Positions 17,821-25,771 of a stretch of 64,000 bases of DNA are shown here, piece after piece. Source of the DNA: Salinigranum salinum (GTDB lineage Archaea; Halobacteriota; Halobacteria; Halobacteriales; Haloferacaceae); assembly GCF_009176545.1 (NCBI RefSeq), contig NZ_VTOJ01000002.1:372001-436000 (forward strand), written 5' to 3'. The notes beneath the pieces were generated by a model that worked only from the letters and a program-made list of their open reading frames with translations, did no database searches and was not told the origin of the DNA. Both the position numbers and the translations under genes were made by a program. The number at the start of each line of letters is the position of its first letter. The stretch's first letter is position 1.

Positions 17821-17869
17821 GACTGCCTCGCCGAACCGGTCTTCCGGCGTCCGCCTCTCGACGGCAGTC
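17821..17869 (-). promoter_or_regulatory. Kink-turn-like element in the rpl7ae 5' leader
   Basis: On the minus-strand RNA, a 7-bp GC-rich stem pairs GACTGCC (17869-17863) with GGCAGTC (17827-17821). Directly after the 5' arm come three bases GTC, then GA; directly before the 3' arm is GA. This is the C-stem, three-base bulge and tandem G-A layout of a kink-turn. The non-canonical side continues with only one clean pair before a weaker hairpin (CCGG-AAGA-CCGG), so the fold is suggestive, not proven. L7Ae is known to bind a kink-turn in its own mRNA in Sulfolobus. Confidence 0.4.
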
Positions 17870-17930
17870 CCTGACGGCGAGGAGTAGTCATCGACCACGG
17901 GCAGGGGTGTACGCAGTCGTAGAGCATCAC

Positions 17931-17938
17931 TCCATAAA
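17931..17938 (-). promoter_or_regulatory. Probable TATA box of the rpl7ae operon
   Basis: Minus-strand TTTTATGG lies about 136-143 bp before the rpl7ae ATG. Transcription from it would give a leader of about 110 nt that contains the kink-turn-like element and the Shine-Dalgarno sequence. Confidence 0.5.
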
Positions 17939-18056
17939 AGCGCTTTCAATGCCGTCACGCCGTGTGAGACGGGCGCACGGTACTTTCGGTGTCAGCGAGG
18001 CCGAACGATCGGTGCGAGTCCGAACCGCCTTATCGATCCCTGTCCAACCACGGACG

Positions 18057-20420
18057 ATGTCGGACCCCTCTCCCGCCCCGACCGGCCCGACCGTCCGGGC
18101 ACTGGCCGCGGATCTCGCCAGGGCGGCGACCGCAACCGACCAGCGTCGTCTACTCGTCCTGAGCGGAGCCCGCGACGCCGGGTGGGACGCCGTCTTCGAC
18201 GCCGTCGACGGTGCCGGCGTGGACGACGACGTGACCCTCGTCACGACCCGCGAGGGGTTCCGGTTCGAGCGCGTGTCGCCGCCCCGCGCCGACAGCCTCC
18301 TCGGAACCACCCGGCGGATGGTCGTCTGCGACGGCCACGAGGGGTTCTCGCCGAACCTCCTCGGTCGACTCTCCGGCGTGGTCGACGGTGGCGGCCTCCT
18401 CGTGCTCCTAACGCCGCCGCTCGACGACTGGTCCGACCGACGGACCGACTTCGACGAGCGACTCGCCGTTCCACCGTTTTCGGTCGAGACGGTGACGGGC
18501 CGGTTCCGCCGTCGACTCGTCGACGTGCTGCGCACGCATCCAGGCGTGGCCGTCGTCGACGTCGACGGCGGCACGATCCAGCGCGACGGCACGATCGACG
18601 ACGAGGCCGACCTCGCGGACGTCGATCGCCCGACAGCGTCCGTTTCGATCCCCGACGACGCCCTGTTCCCCCGGGCGGCGTACGAGGCGTGCCTGACTCG
18701 TGATCAGGCCCGGGCCGTCGCCGCGCTCGAACGCCTCCACGGCGAGAGCGAGGCAGTCGTCGTCGAGGCCGACCGTGGGAGGGGGAAGTCGAGCGCCGCC
18801 GGCATCGCGGCGGCCTGTCTCGCACGCGACGGACGCGACGTGCTCGTGACGGCCCCACGCTACCGCAACGCCCGCGAGGGGTTCGTCCGCGCGCTGGCGC
18901 TGTTCGAGACGCTCGGCGTCGCCGTCGACCACGACGAGGCTGATCACGTGATCACGGTCGACTCCGACGCGACCGACGACGCCGACGTTGACGGAGACGG
19001 ACGCATCCGGTTTCTGCGACCCGCAGCGGCGACCAACGCAGTCGACGAGGCCGACGTCGTCCTGGTCGACGAGGCGGCGGCCCTCCCGGTCCGGGTGCTC
19101 ACCGCGTTCCTCGACGCGAGTCGGGTCGCCTTCTTCACGACCGTCCACGGCTACGAGGGCGCGGGTCGGGGGTTCACCGTCCGCTTCCGCGACCACCTCG
19201 ACGTGTCGTCCCACGCGGTGACCGACGTCCGCCTCGACGACCCCATCCGCTACGCGCGCGGCGATCCGGTCGAGTCGCTGGCGTTCCGCGCGCTCCTGCT
19301 CGACGCACGGCCGCCGGTCGAGCAACTCGTCGCCGACGCGACCCCCGACACGGTCGCCTACGATACACTCACCCCGGAGGCGCTGCTCGCCGACGAACAC
19401 ACGCTCCGCGAGGCGTTCGGCCTGCTCGTGCTCGCCCACTACCGGACCGAGCCGAACGACCTCGCCCGCGTGCTCGACGCGCCGAACCTCACGCTCCGGG
19501 CGCTGGTCCACGAGGGACACGTCGTCTCGGTTGCGCTGCTCGCTCGCGAGGGCGGTCTCGACGCCGACACCCGGGCGAGGATGTACGGGGGTGCGCGCGT
19601 CCGCGGGAACATGCTCCCCGACGTGCTCACCTCACAGCTCCGCGACGAGGACGCCGGCGTCCCCGTGGGGTACCGGGTGATGCGCATCGCGACCCACCAC
19701 ACCGTCCGGTCGCGGGGGCTGGGGTCCCGGCTGCTCGACGAGATCCGGTCGGAACTCCAGGCGGGAGACCCGCTGGCAGACCGCCTGGCCGCGGAGTCGG
19801 TGGGACACGAGCCCGCGGTCGACTGGCTCGGGGTCGGCTACGGCGCGACACCCGCGCTGGTGTCGTTCTGGCACGAGAACGGATTCTCGACCCTGTACCT
19901 CTCCACCTCGCGGAACGAGACCAGCGGCGAACACTCGGTGGTGATGCTCGAGGCGCTCTCGTCGGCGGGCGAGGCGCTCCGTGACAGACACACACGGTGG
20001 TTCTGCGACCAGGTCGCGGGCGTGCTCTCCGACCCGCTCCGTGACGTCGATCCCGACGTGGTTCGTGCGTCGCTCCGGGCCGTCGACGCCTCGGTTCCGC
20101 TCTCGCTCACGGACCGCGAGTGGCGGCTCGCCGTCGACGCCTCGTTCGGCCCCGGCCTCTACAGCGCCCACCCGTCGGTGTTCCGCCGACTGGCGCTCCG
20201 GGCGCTCGTCGGCTCCCGACACGAGGAACTGCTCACACCGGCACAGGAGCGACTGCTCGTCCGCAAGGTGCTCCAGGCACACCCCTGGCCCGCGGTCGCC
20301 GACGAACTCGACTACGTCTCGCCGAGCGAGTGTATGCGATCGCTCGGTCGGGCGTACCAGCCGATCGTCGAACACGAGGAAAGTGCGGTGGCGGCGTCAC
20401 ATCGCCGACGGTACGAGTGA
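18057..20420 (+). CDS. tmcA: tRNA(Met)/RNA cytidine acetyltransferase TmcA
   Basis: A 787-residue RNA N4-acetylcytidine synthase. Domains in order: an N-terminal DUF1726-like domain; an ATPase/helicase-like module with Walker A DRGRGKSS (about residues 240-246) and Walker B VLVDEAAALP (about 338), then TTVHGYEGAGRGF; a GNAT acetyltransferase domain with MRIATHHTVRSRGLGSRLL (about 540); and a C-terminal tRNA-binding region. TmcA/Nat10-type enzymes use ATP and acetyl-CoA to make ac4C in tRNA and, in some archaea, widely in rRNA. The ATG at 18057 has a CTTATCG box about 22-28 bp upstream and gives the family length; the frame upstream of it is a shadow of the ribosomal genes. Confidence 0.95.
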   Translation: MSDPSPAPTGPTVRALAADLARAATATDQRRLLVLSGARDAGWDAVFDAVDGAGVDDDVTLVTTREGFRFERVSPPRADSLLGTTRRMVVCDGHEGFSPNLLGRLSGVVDGGGLLVLLTPPLDDWSDRRTDFDERLAVPPFSVETVTGRFRRRLVDVLRTHPGVAVVDVDGGTIQRDGTIDDEADLADVDRPTASVSIPDDALFPRAAYEACLTRDQARAVAALERLHGESEAVVVEADRGRGKSSAAGIAAACLARDGRDVLVTAPRYRNAREGFVRALALFETLGVAVDHDEADHVITVDSDATDDADVDGDGRIRFLRPAAATNAVDEADVVLVDEAAALPVRVLTAFLDASRVAFFTTVHGYEGAGRGFTVRFRDHLDVSSHAVTDVRLDDPIRYARGDPVESLAFRALLLDARPPVEQLVADATPDTVAYDTLTPEALLADEHTLREAFGLLVLAHYRTEPNDLARVLDAPNLTLRALVHEGHVVSVALLAREGGLDADTRARMYGGARVRGNMLPDVLTSQLRDEDAGVPVGYRVMRIATHHTVRSRGLGSRLLDEIRSELQAGDPLADRLAAESVGHEPAVDWLGVGYGATPALVSFWHENGFSTLYLSTSRNETSGEHSVVMLEALSSAGEALRDRHTRWFCDQVAGVLSDPLRDVDPDVVRASLRAVDASVPLSLTDREWRLAVDASFGPGLYSAHPSVFRRLALRALVGSRHEELLTPAQERLLVRKVLQAHPWPAVADELDYVSPSECMRSLGRAYQPIVEHEESAVAASHRRRYE

Positions 20421-20802
20421 GGGCGGAAAGCGCACGTCGGTGCCGACCTCCGGACGGAGCGGTGACTCGCTCCTCGTCTTCCCGTCTCCTCTCTCGTGGG
20501 GACCACGTCCCGTCGCCGCGTGCACTCCATCGGCTGTCCGGTCTCGTGTTCGACGATGGGCTTCTGGTGCGTCGTCCGCGTCCTCACGAGCGGTGTTTAC
20601 TGCCGTCGTCGCGACCGCCACGTCCGTCTCGACGTCGACCGTGACCGCGTCGTCGGCCGGGCGCGCGGGCGACCGCGACCGGAACGACCACCGAACAGAC
20701 GAACGCTGGACTCCCGTAGGGCCGACCGACGCCGGAGGGTCACTCCGTGGAGGAGCTGGGTCGGGATACACACTCTTGTCTCCCGAGCGACACCGTACTC
20801 GT
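20421..20802. other. Gene-free stretch
   Basis: Open frames here have Arg/Ser-rich compositions unlike the proteins around them, and none has a family motif. A weak promoter (CTCTTGTC, 20773-20780) precedes the 54-residue gene. I see no repeat or RNA gene. Confidence 0.5.
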
Positions 20803-20967
20803 ATGGAGACGTGCAGCGAGGACGGCTGTGAGAACGAGGCCGCGGTCCGGGTGTACGTCCCGTGGGACGCGGACCGCGACGTCTGTACGGCGCACGCACG
20901 AGCCATCGTCCAGCAGGACGGCGTCGTCGCCGAACCCCTCGACGGCGCGGAGAAGAACTGGCGGTAG
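20803..20967 (+). CDS. Zinc-finger microprotein (54 aa)
   Basis: A 54-residue protein starting METCSEDGCENEA, with C4, C9 and later C-T-A-H, giving a C-x4-C...C-x2-H set that can hold one zinc. The YVPWDADRDVCTAHA segment is typical of a group of haloarchaeal proteins that pair a small zinc finger with a Trp/Asp loop. It is convergent with the winged-helix/GNAT gene, ending only 9 bp before that gene's stop. Function unknown. Confidence 0.65.
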   Translation: METCSEDGCENEAAVRVYVPWDADRDVCTAHARAIVQQDGVVAEPLDGAEKNWR

Positions 20968-20976
20968 TGGGCGAGT

Positions 20977-21720
20977 TCAGTCCGAGAGGTCGACGGCCAT
21001 CATTACCTCGTCGACGTACTCGCCATCGATCCTGTAGTGGTGTTTCCGGACGGCCTCGGTCTCCCAGCCGTGGCCCTCGAGGAAGTCGATCGCGCGCTGG
21101 TTCGTCTCGGGGACGGAGTTGTACAGTTTCTCGAAGCCGTGTTCGCGCGCCCACTCGACGCCGCGTTCGAGGAGGTCCGAGCCGATGCCGTGGCCGCGGT
21201 ACTCGTCCCTGAGCCCGACCGTGAGGACAGCCGTGTGCGCGAGGAACTCGGTCTCGGGGAGGTCGAGGTGGACCCAGCCCGCGACCTCGTCGTCGTCGCC
21301 GACGCAGGCGACGAAGAAGATCCGAGAGCGGACCTCGTTGTGCCGGATGAGCACCTCCTCGTGGTCGAGGACGTCGGCGACCGTCTCGGCCTCGAAGTAG
21401 TCACCCTCCTCGGCGACCTCGCGGATCGTTCGTGTGAGATCCTCCTGGTCGTCCTCGCGGGCCGTGCGGATGACGAACGAGAGACCACCCGACTCGTACT
21501 CGCGGGGGGCTTCCTCCTGGTAGGCGATCTGGAGGCGGTCGCCGACCTCGCGAATGTATCCCTCGCGCCGGAGGATGGTCATGTGGACGCCGAACGCGCC
21601 GGGTTCCATGTTCAGCGAACGCCGAGCCTCGTCCTTGCGGACCGTGCCGTGGCTCTCGACGTAGTCGTAGAGGTCCTTGCGGTCCTTGTGCGAGAAACTG
21701 AGCTTGTCAGTGATGTCCAT
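20977..21720 (-). CDS. Winged-helix/GNAT acetyltransferase fusion
   Basis: A 247-residue protein. Residues 1-75 look like a DNA-binding winged helix (LYDYVESHGTVRKDEARRSL, then HMTILRREGYI). Residues 85-247 are a GNAT domain with the acetyl-CoA loop RDEYRGHGIGSDLL (R/Q-x2-G-x-G/A form), DFLEGHGWETE and a C-terminal strand. The fusion suggests an acetyltransferase that is tethered to DNA or that doubles as a regulator. A GATTAAGTA box on the minus strand lies about 24-32 bp before the ATG at 21720. Confidence 0.85.
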   Translation of the reverse strand: MDITDKLSFSHKDRKDLYDYVESHGTVRKDEARRSLNMEPGAFGVHMTILRREGYIREVGDRLQIAYQEEAPREYESGGLSFVIRTAREDDQEDLTRTIREVAEEGDYFEAETVADVLDHEEVLIRHNEVRSRIFFVACVGDDDEVAGWVHLDLPETEFLAHTAVLTVGLRDEYRGHGIGSDLLERGVEWAREHGFEKLYNSVPETNQRAIDFLEGHGWETEAVRKHHYRIDGEYVDEVMMAVDLSD

Positions 21721-21816
21721 GGGCGGGTGTACCACACTCCGGTACTTAATCTTTGTTCGTGAATGTGGCCTGCTGGACGGGGATGCAGCCAGGGACGATC
21801 GAAAAGACGGAGAGCA

Positions 21817-21848
21817 CGGGACGGATACAGAACGGGACGGATACAGAA
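21817..21848. repeat. 16-bp tandem repeat, two copies
   Basis: CGGGACGGATACAGAA occurs twice in a row (21817-21832, 21833-21848), followed by related GATCGA-rich bits. It lies between the GNAT gene promoter and the end of the etf operon. Confidence 0.7.
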
Positions 21849-21935
21849 CGGATCGAAGAACCGATCGAGGAGCCAATCGAGGCGACGATCGAACCGAGGG
21901 CGGGACCGACGACGTGCCCTCGGTCGGGGCGGGTC

Positions 21936-22337
21936 TCAGTCCCGTTCCGGGACTTTCGTCACCAGCTGTGCGGTATCGACGATGTTGTGCGTCTTCAGGA
22001 CGATCTCGGCGACCTCCCGCACCGTGGTGTCCGTGTCGAACTCGACACCGTGACACCGCGTCCACAGCGAGAGGTAGTCGTTCGTCGCCCGGTGGAGGAG
22101 TTCGAGTTCCCGGGCGGAGAACTCCACGTCCCACTCGGCGGTACGGGCCTCGATGTACAGCGAGACGACGTCACCGAGACCGTCGCGGGCGTACCGGAGC
22201 GCCCGCTCCTCGTCCACGCCGTCGAACGCGAACGTCTCGCGCTCGTGACGGGCCTCGTCGGCGAGGTCGGCGATCCGGGGGTAGTAGCCCGAGTGCTGCT
22301 TCCGGCGATCGTCGCGGCCCTCGTGCTCCCGGGTCAC
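21936..22337 (-). CDS. Conserved hypothetical protein, last gene of etf operon
   Basis: A 133-residue mostly helical protein (GYYPRIADLADEARHERE, then ALRYARDGLGDVVSLYIEAR, LLHRATNDYLSLW, EVAEIVLKTHNIVDTAQLV). It starts at a GTG that overlaps the TGA of the fixCX gene by four bases, so it is translated with it. It has no cofactor motif. The tight coupling suggests that it assists or regulates the ETF:quinone oxidoreductase. The family is not recognised with certainty. Confidence 0.72.
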   Translation of the reverse strand: MTREHEGRDDRRKQHSGYYPRIADLADEARHERETFAFDGVDEERALRYARDGLGDVVSLYIEARTAEWDVEFSARELELLHRATNDYLSLWTRCHGVEFDTDTTVREVAEIVLKTHNIVDTAQLVTKVPERD

Positions 22338-24040
22338 CCCTGTTTGAACTCCACGCCCTTGCCGCCGCGTGGATGGACCCACGTGGTGTCGGCGACGACG
22401 GCGCAGGTGCCGCACTCGACGCACGGCTGGGTGTCGAGCGAGACGACCTGCTCCTCGTGACCGTTCGTTCGGATCGTCTCCTCGCGGTAGCAGCCGCCGC
22501 CGAAGTCTCGCGCGGAGACGGGACAGGCGTACACCGCTGCCCCCGACGCCGCCATCGAGTTGTCCTCGACGACGATGTGCGGGTTGCCGATGTCGGTGTT
22601 GTACGCCAGGTTGCCGATCCGTTCTTCCAGCGACGGTGGCTCGATCTCGTTCGTGTCCCGCACCGGCGTCCCGAGTTCCTCCGCGATCACGGTCGGGAGC
22701 GTGACGTACGGCGTTCGGGTGTCGGGGATCATCGACACCATGAGCGGCGAGTTGTACAGTTTCTCGAGCTGGGAGCCGAGCAGTCGCACCCCGAACCGAC
22801 CGAGCGGCGAGTCGACCACGTCGTCGACGACGCCGGCGAGGGGTTCGCGCTCGCCCTGCGAGCCGAGGAGGTCGTACTGCGTCGGTCGGAGCTTCTTCAT
22901 CACGCCCTCGTCGCGGAGCTTCTTGGCGTAGAGCTTGCCGGCACCGTCGGGCGACCCGCGCGCCCGCGACTCCGCGAACGCCTCCGCCGCGAGCGCGCCC
23001 GCGGTGACGGCGTGGTTCATCCCCTTGATGATCGGCCCCTGTGCCTGCATCTGTCCGGCCGCGTCGCCGACGACCACGAGGTTGTCGCGGTACGGCTCGC
23101 GGAGGGCGGCCTTCTTCGAGTCGGGGACCAGCTTCGCCGAGTACTCCCGTTCGTGGTACTCGTCACCGAGCCACTGTGCGAGGAGCGGATGAGTGAGCAG
23201 CGCGTCGAGCAGCTGGTGCGATTCGAGTTCGCCCTCGACGATGCTGTCGAGGTGGAAGACGGTGCCCAGCGAGAGCGAGTCCCGGTTGGTGTAGAGGAAG
23301 CCGCCGCCGCGGGCCTCGTCGAAGAGGTCGCCCGAGAACAGGTGGGCGACCCCCTCGTCTTCGGCGATGTCGAACCGGTCGTTGACGACGTCTTCGGGCA
23401 TATCGACCACGGCTTTCACGCCCTGGAACCACTCCTCGGGGCGCTCCCAGTCCATCAGCCCCGCCTGCCGTGCGAGTTCGGAGTTGACGCCGTCTGCGGC
23501 GACGATCAGGTCGGCCCGGATCGGGTCGAGTTCGTCGCAGGTCACGCCGACGATCCGCCCGTTCTCCGTCAGGAGCCCGTCGACGTGGACCTCGGTGAGG
23601 AGGCCACCGCCGTGGTCGCTGGTGCGCTCGTGGACGCGCTCGGCGAGCCACGAGTCCATCTTCCGTCTGAGGACCGCGTCGGACCACTCGGTGTCGGCCT
23701 CGTGGAGATCCGTGAGGTCGAACGACTTGACCTTCGAGCCCGCGACGTTGTGGATGTAGTAGTCCGTGATGGGTCGTTCGGACGCCTCCTCGCGGAACTC
23801 TTCGAAGATCCCGTCGATGGTGTACGGCGCGGACTCCTCGGCGTAGATCAGCCCACCCGAGACGTTCTTCGAGCCGGCGTCGACACCGCGTTCGAGGACG
23901 AGCGTCTCGACGCCGTACGACGCCAGCGTGGCCGCGGCCGCGGCTCCGCCCGGTCCCGCACCGACTACGACCGCCTCGTAATGTTCATACTCTGCGCCCG
24001 GGTCGACTTCCGTGGTCTCGGATGTGTTCGCGCTACTCAT
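22334..24040 (-). CDS. fixC: Electron-transfer-flavoprotein:quinone oxidoreductase, FixC fused to FixX-like ferredoxin
   Basis: A 568-residue flavoprotein. The N-terminal FAD fold has VVVGAGPGGAAAAATL and LVLERG; VAADGVNSELAR and VVGDAAGQMQAQGP are the later FAD and quinone-region motifs. The C-terminal about 75 residues carry YACPV, GGGCYRE, QPCVECGTC and a WVHPRGGKGVEF end, which is the single-cluster ferredoxin usually made as separate FixX. It takes electrons from EtfAB and reduces menaquinone. The ATG at 24040 overlaps the end of etfA by eight bases; an in-frame ATG nine bases earlier is less likely. Confidence 0.9.
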   Translation of the reverse strand: MSSANTSETTEVDPGAEYEHYEAVVVGAGPGGAAAAATLASYGVETLVLERGVDAGSKNVSGGLIYAEESAPYTIDGIFEEFREEASERPITDYYIHNVAGSKVKSFDLTDLHEADTEWSDAVLRRKMDSWLAERVHERTSDHGGGLLTEVHVDGLLTENGRIVGVTCDELDPIRADLIVAADGVNSELARQAGLMDWERPEEWFQGVKAVVDMPEDVVNDRFDIAEDEGVAHLFSGDLFDEARGGGFLYTNRDSLSLGTVFHLDSIVEGELESHQLLDALLTHPLLAQWLGDEYHEREYSAKLVPDSKKAALREPYRDNLVVVGDAAGQMQAQGPIIKGMNHAVTAGALAAEAFAESRARGSPDGAGKLYAKKLRDEGVMKKLRPTQYDLLGSQGEREPLAGVVDDVVDSPLGRFGVRLLGSQLEKLYNSPLMVSMIPDTRTPYVTLPTVIAEELGTPVRDTNEIEPPSLEERIGNLAYNTDIGNPHIVVEDNSMAASGAAVYACPVSARDFGGGCYREETIRTNGHEEQVVSLDTQPCVECGTCAVVADTTWVHPRGGKGVEFKQG

Positions 24041-25769
24041 GGTGTCCACCGTGTTCGTCGCCTCCTGCGTCGTCCGCCTCGTCCGTGCGTGCGCCGCCGT
24101 CGGTCCGTGCGTCGTCCACGCGACCCCCGTCGGCGACCGCGCCGACGTCGAGTTCGCCCGTCTTCACCGCCTCCGTGAGTCGGGGCAGGACCTCGAAGAG
24201 GTCGCCCTCGATGAAGTAGTCCGACCAGTCCTTGATGCGGGCGTCGGTGTCGGTGTTGATCGCGACGATGGTGTCGCTTTCGTCGCAGCCGACCTTGTGC
24301 TGGACCGCGCCCGAAACGCCCGCCGCGATGTACAGCGTCGGCTCGATGACCTGTCCCGTCTCGCCGATCTGTCGTTCCTCGTGCGTGTACTGCTCGACGT
24401 GGCCGTCGAACTGGAACGAGCCGGTGACGATCCCCCGAGTAACGCCGACGTCGGCGCTCTCGAACTGGTCGGCGAGTTCGACCGCGAGTTCGACCCCTTT
24501 CGTCGGGTCGGCGCTGATGCCGCGACCGACGCAGACGACGACGTCGTTGCCCGTGAGGTCCACCCCTGAGTCGAGCTGGTCGAACTCGGTCACGGTTACC
24601 TGGAACCAGTCGTCATCCAGCGGGAGGTCGTTGTGGACGACCTCGCCGTCGCGGGCGGGGTCAGGGTCGGGAATCTCGAAGCTTCCCGGGATGACGGAAC
24701 CACCCTGTGGGTGGAACTCCCGGTGAGGGTTGTCGAGACAGAGAATGGTCGAGTACTCGAAGCCCGAGAAGTCGGGCCGCGGCATGTGGAGCACCCGCTC
24801 GAACGTCTTTTTCGTCCCGGGCTTGCCGGTCTTGACGGGATTCGAGATGACTGTATCCTCGATGTACAGCCCCGAGCAGTCGGAGGCCAGCCCGGAGTCG
24901 AGTTCGGCTTGCACCTGCGCGGAGAGGTCGCGACCGTTGTTCGTCGCCGGGAAGATCACGTAACGCGGCTCGTCGTAGTCGCGCCACTCCTGTGACTCTT
25001 TCTCGCGGCCGTAAGGGTGGTCGGCCGCACGCGCCATGTCGCAGAAGATCTCGGTGAAGGGCTTGTGCCGGAACCGCTCTAATCGCTCGTCCTCCTGGAC
25101 GACGACGACGTCGGCACCGAGCGCGATGCACTCCTCGGCGTGTCGCTCGACGTCGTCGCCAATAAGGACCGCGACGACCCGTTCCTGCTCGTCGTAGTCG
25201 TCGTTGTAGGTGTCCATCAGCTCGCGGGCCTTGCCGAGCATCTCGCGCGAGACGTCGATCAGCTCGCCGGCCTGCGTCTCACAGTAGACCCACATGTCGC
25301 GGTAGTCGCCGTCCTCGAGCGCGTGGACGTACTGCTTGTCCTCCGTCGGGTGGTCGAGGTCGGGATGGCGCTCCTCGGGCGACTCCCGCTCGGCCTGTTC
25401 GCCATCGTCGTCGCTTCCCTCCAGGGATTCGAGGCGGTTCTCGAACTGTCGAATGATGGTGTCGCGGTCTTTACCTTCGCGCTCCTCTTCGAGGAGTTCC
25501 CGGAGCCGGTCGACGTCGTCCATCGACTTGATGGCGTTCGCGAGGTCGGCCATCCCCATCTCGTCGAGGTCGATCTCACCGTCACCCTCTACCTCGTCGT
25601 CGAGTTTGTCGATGCGCGACTGGATGAGCGTTTTTACTGGAGCCCGATCCTCGCCCTCCTCCTCGGCGGCGAGCATCGCTTCGAGGCCCTCGCGGTCGTC
25701 GACATCCTTGATCTTGGGGCCGAGTTCAGCGATCTCGTACTCCGTCGGGTCGAGTGGGAGGTCGGCCAC
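24033..25769 (-). CDS. etfA: Electron transfer flavoprotein alpha subunit with long duplicated N-terminal extension
   Basis: A 578-residue protein; ordinary EtfA is about 310-330 residues. The ETF alpha body runs from about residue 155 (MWVYCETQAGELIDVS) to 545, with the FAD-binding domain VVCVGRGIS, GVTRGIVTGSF, RQIGETGQVIEPTLYIAAG, SGAVQH and IVAINTD. Residues 1-150 are extra: two related 41-residue helical units (16-56 and 76-116) offset by exactly 60 residues, then an acidic linker. The tail after 545 is Asp/His-rich. It starts with GTG, two bases after etfB. The partner is EtfB; the pair passes electrons from dehydrogenases to FixCX. Confidence 0.93.
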   Translation of the reverse strand: MADLPLDPTEYEIAELGPKIKDVDDREGLEAMLAAEEEGEDRAPVKTLIQSRIDKLDDEVEGDGEIDLDEMGMADLANAIKSMDDVDRLRELLEEEREGKDRDTIIRQFENRLESLEGSDDDGEQAERESPEERHPDLDHPTEDKQYVHALEDGDYRDMWVYCETQAGELIDVSREMLGKARELMDTYNDDYDEQERVVAVLIGDDVERHAEECIALGADVVVVQEDERLERFRHKPFTEIFCDMARAADHPYGREKESQEWRDYDEPRYVIFPATNNGRDLSAQVQAELDSGLASDCSGLYIEDTVISNPVKTGKPGTKKTFERVLHMPRPDFSGFEYSTILCLDNPHREFHPQGGSVIPGSFEIPDPDPARDGEVVHNDLPLDDDWFQVTVTEFDQLDSGVDLTGNDVVVCVGRGISADPTKGVELAVELADQFESADVGVTRGIVTGSFQFDGHVEQYTHEERQIGETGQVIEPTLYIAAGVSGAVQHKVGCDESDTIVAINTDTDARIKDWSDYFIEGDLFEVLPRLTEAVKTGELDVGAVADGGRVDDARTDGGARTDEADDAGGDEHGGHHE

Positions 25770-25771
25770 CG

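Noticed and set aside
17352-18056. An N-terminal extension of TmcA of 235 codons
   Set aside because: It overlaps rpl7ae and rps28e on the other strand and has no homology to TmcA; the ATG at 18057 gives the family length and has a promoter box.
21753-22460. A plus-strand frame through the 16-bp repeat and the end of the etf operon
   Set aside because: It is antisense to a gene that is translationally coupled to fixCX and has no recognisable domain.
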